From Arenicellales bacterium (GTDB taxonomy: Bacteria > Pseudomonadota > Gammaproteobacteria > Arenicellales > JAJDZL01): a DNA stretch of 64,000 bases. Each line of letters begins with the position of its first letter. The first letter of the stretch is position 1. Below the pieces are notes generated by a model. It saw nothing but the letters and a program-made list of their open reading frames with translations, was not told the DNA's origin and ran no database searches. Below are positions 63,254-64,000 of the stretch, piece after piece. The stretch spans positions 3,286,001 to 3,350,000 of the forward strand of contig OY282380.1 of the NCBI GenBank assembly GCA_958295885.1. Reading direction: 5' to 3'. The position numbers were made by a program, and so were the translations under genes.

Positions 63254-64000
63254 GTGATTCAGCCCTATCAGTCGTCAAGACTGATTCCGCTTTACGTTTC
63301 AGATTCTGAGCGGAACGCACAATTAACGAAAGAAGCGGAGCGGCTGCGCTCGGCTGTAGTTGATTCGTCCTCTGCTTCTTCTGCAGTGATGCTGGGCGCC
63401 GGTTACTTCACGCCCCTGCGCGGCTTTATGAGCCGTTCTGATATGCTGTCGGTCGCAGATTCCATGACGACGAGTACGGGACTATTTTGGCCCGTGCCGG
63501 TTGTCAACAGACTCGATCAGGTTTCTGGCATCAGGGAGGGTGATCGAATTGCGCTGAGAGACTCGGAGGTCGAAGGCTGTCCGCCGCTCGCGATTCAGAC
63601 GGTTACTTCAGTTGAAGAACTCTCATCGGAAGAAATCCGGCATGTCGCTCGGTCCGTATACGGCACAGCTGACGAAGCTCATCCTGGGGTGAACACCTTC
63701 CTGAATCAGGGACGGCATGTTGTGGCGGGTCCGATCGAAGTATTGAATTACAGCTATTTCGAGAAGGATTTTGCAGAAACCTTTCGAACTGCCGAACAGA
63801 TCCGCACAGAAATTTCAGAGCGCGGATGGCGCAATGCCGTTGCCTTTCAGACACGCAATCCCATGCATCGGGCACATGAAGAACTTTGCAAAATCGCGAT
63901 GGACCGCACGAATGCAGATGGAGTTGTGATTCATATGCTGCTGGGCAAACTCAAACCAGGCGATATTCCTGCGAAGATTCGAGTTCAGGCCATTCAGAAA
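63254..64000 (+). CDS. sat: Sulfate adenylyltransferase (ATP sulfurylase), dissimilatory type, partial
   Basis: The open frame from GTG 63254 runs off the right edge (249 residues seen; family about 400). It begins MIQPYQSSRLIPLYVSDSER. Later blocks are MLGAGYFTPLRGFMSR, HPGVNTFLNQGRHVVAGPIE, NYSYFEKDFAETFRTAEQIR, the ATP-site motif AFQTRNPMHRAHEELC (QxRNPxHxxH) and GVVIHMLLGKLKPGDIPAKI. It is the homo-oligomeric Sat of sulfur-oxidising and sulfate-reducing bacteria, not CysDN. In an aerobic gammaproteobacterium it would make sulfate plus ATP from APS at the end of sulfite oxidation. The gene follows the DAHP synthase by 22 bases. Confidence 0.93.
   Translation, partial: MIQPYQSSRLIPLYVSDSERNAQLTKEAERLRSAVVDSSSASSAVMLGAGYFTPLRGFMSRSDMLSVADSMTTSTGLFWPVPVVNRLDQVSGIREGDRIALRDSEVEGCPPLAIQTVTSVEELSSEEIRHVARSVYGTADEAHPGVNTFLNQGRHVVAGPIEVLNYSYFEKDFAETFRTAEQIRTEISERGWRNAVAFQTRNPMHRAHEELCKIAMDRTNADGVVIHMLLGKLKPGDIPAKIRVQAIQK

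Noticed and set aside
1..64000. CRISPR array
   Set aside because: Looked for regularly spaced direct repeats of 24-40 bases; the only tandem repeats are the coding heptads at 12655-12845.

Overview
The window comes from the chromosome of a gammaproteobacterium. Two conserved blocks show this. One is pcnB-folK, trpS, scpA-scpB and rluB. The other has, on the minus strand, an MTA/SAH deaminase, ubiG and a MupP/Gph phosphatase, and on the plus strand gyrA-pheA-hisC-tyrA-aroA-cmk-rpsA-ihfB-lapA-lapB, an order close to that of Pseudomonas but without serC. At the right edge lies the start of a dissimilatory-type ATP sulfurylase (sat), which suggests, but does not prove, sulfur oxidation. Start codons are often TTG or GTG. 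The species cannot be named from the sequence.

Layout: 1-2983 is a decayed island (ATPase fragment, Xre-type regulator, frameshifted hypothetical gene, wrecked large serine recombinase) ending at a tRNA-Glu(CTC) gene. 3125-7790 is housekeeping. 7791-11164 is a decayed insertion between scpB and rluB (transposase remnant, broken HigBA toxin-antitoxin pair, broken class III aminotransferase). 11906-13805 carries a coiled-coil membrane protein and remains of an Xre/RES-type toxin-antitoxin pair. 13806-29872 is dense and core: ubiquinone, methylthioadenosine salvage, gyrase, aromatic amino acid synthesis, ribosomal protein S1, IHF, LapAB, CsiV.

29873-48849 is the accessory part. It holds an imelysin/di-heme iron-regulated gene set split in two: an imelysin gene on plus, and a di-heme oxidoreductase, second imelysin and DUF1513 gene on minus. 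Between them lie several insertion sequences. An apparently intact 2.5 kb IS4-type element, whose transposase carries an N-terminal DruA-like (DUF4338) domain, has cut the DUF1513 gene cleanly, leaving a 10 bp target duplication. Further right are remnants of a DUF1874 (viral ring nuclease family) gene, leuC, rmuC and IS1182, and two small candidate open reading frames.

49173-64000 is again mostly intact: allantoinase (puuE) with a fused allantoicase-ureidoglycolate lyase, an EF-G-like GTPase, an SDR, an alpha/beta hydrolase, a complete five-gene peptide/nickel-type ABC transporter (minus), DAHP synthase and partial sat. The contrast between compact core operons and wide stretches of pseudogenes and transposase debris is that of a genome undergoing erosion, as in a host-associated or recently specialised bacterium (inference).
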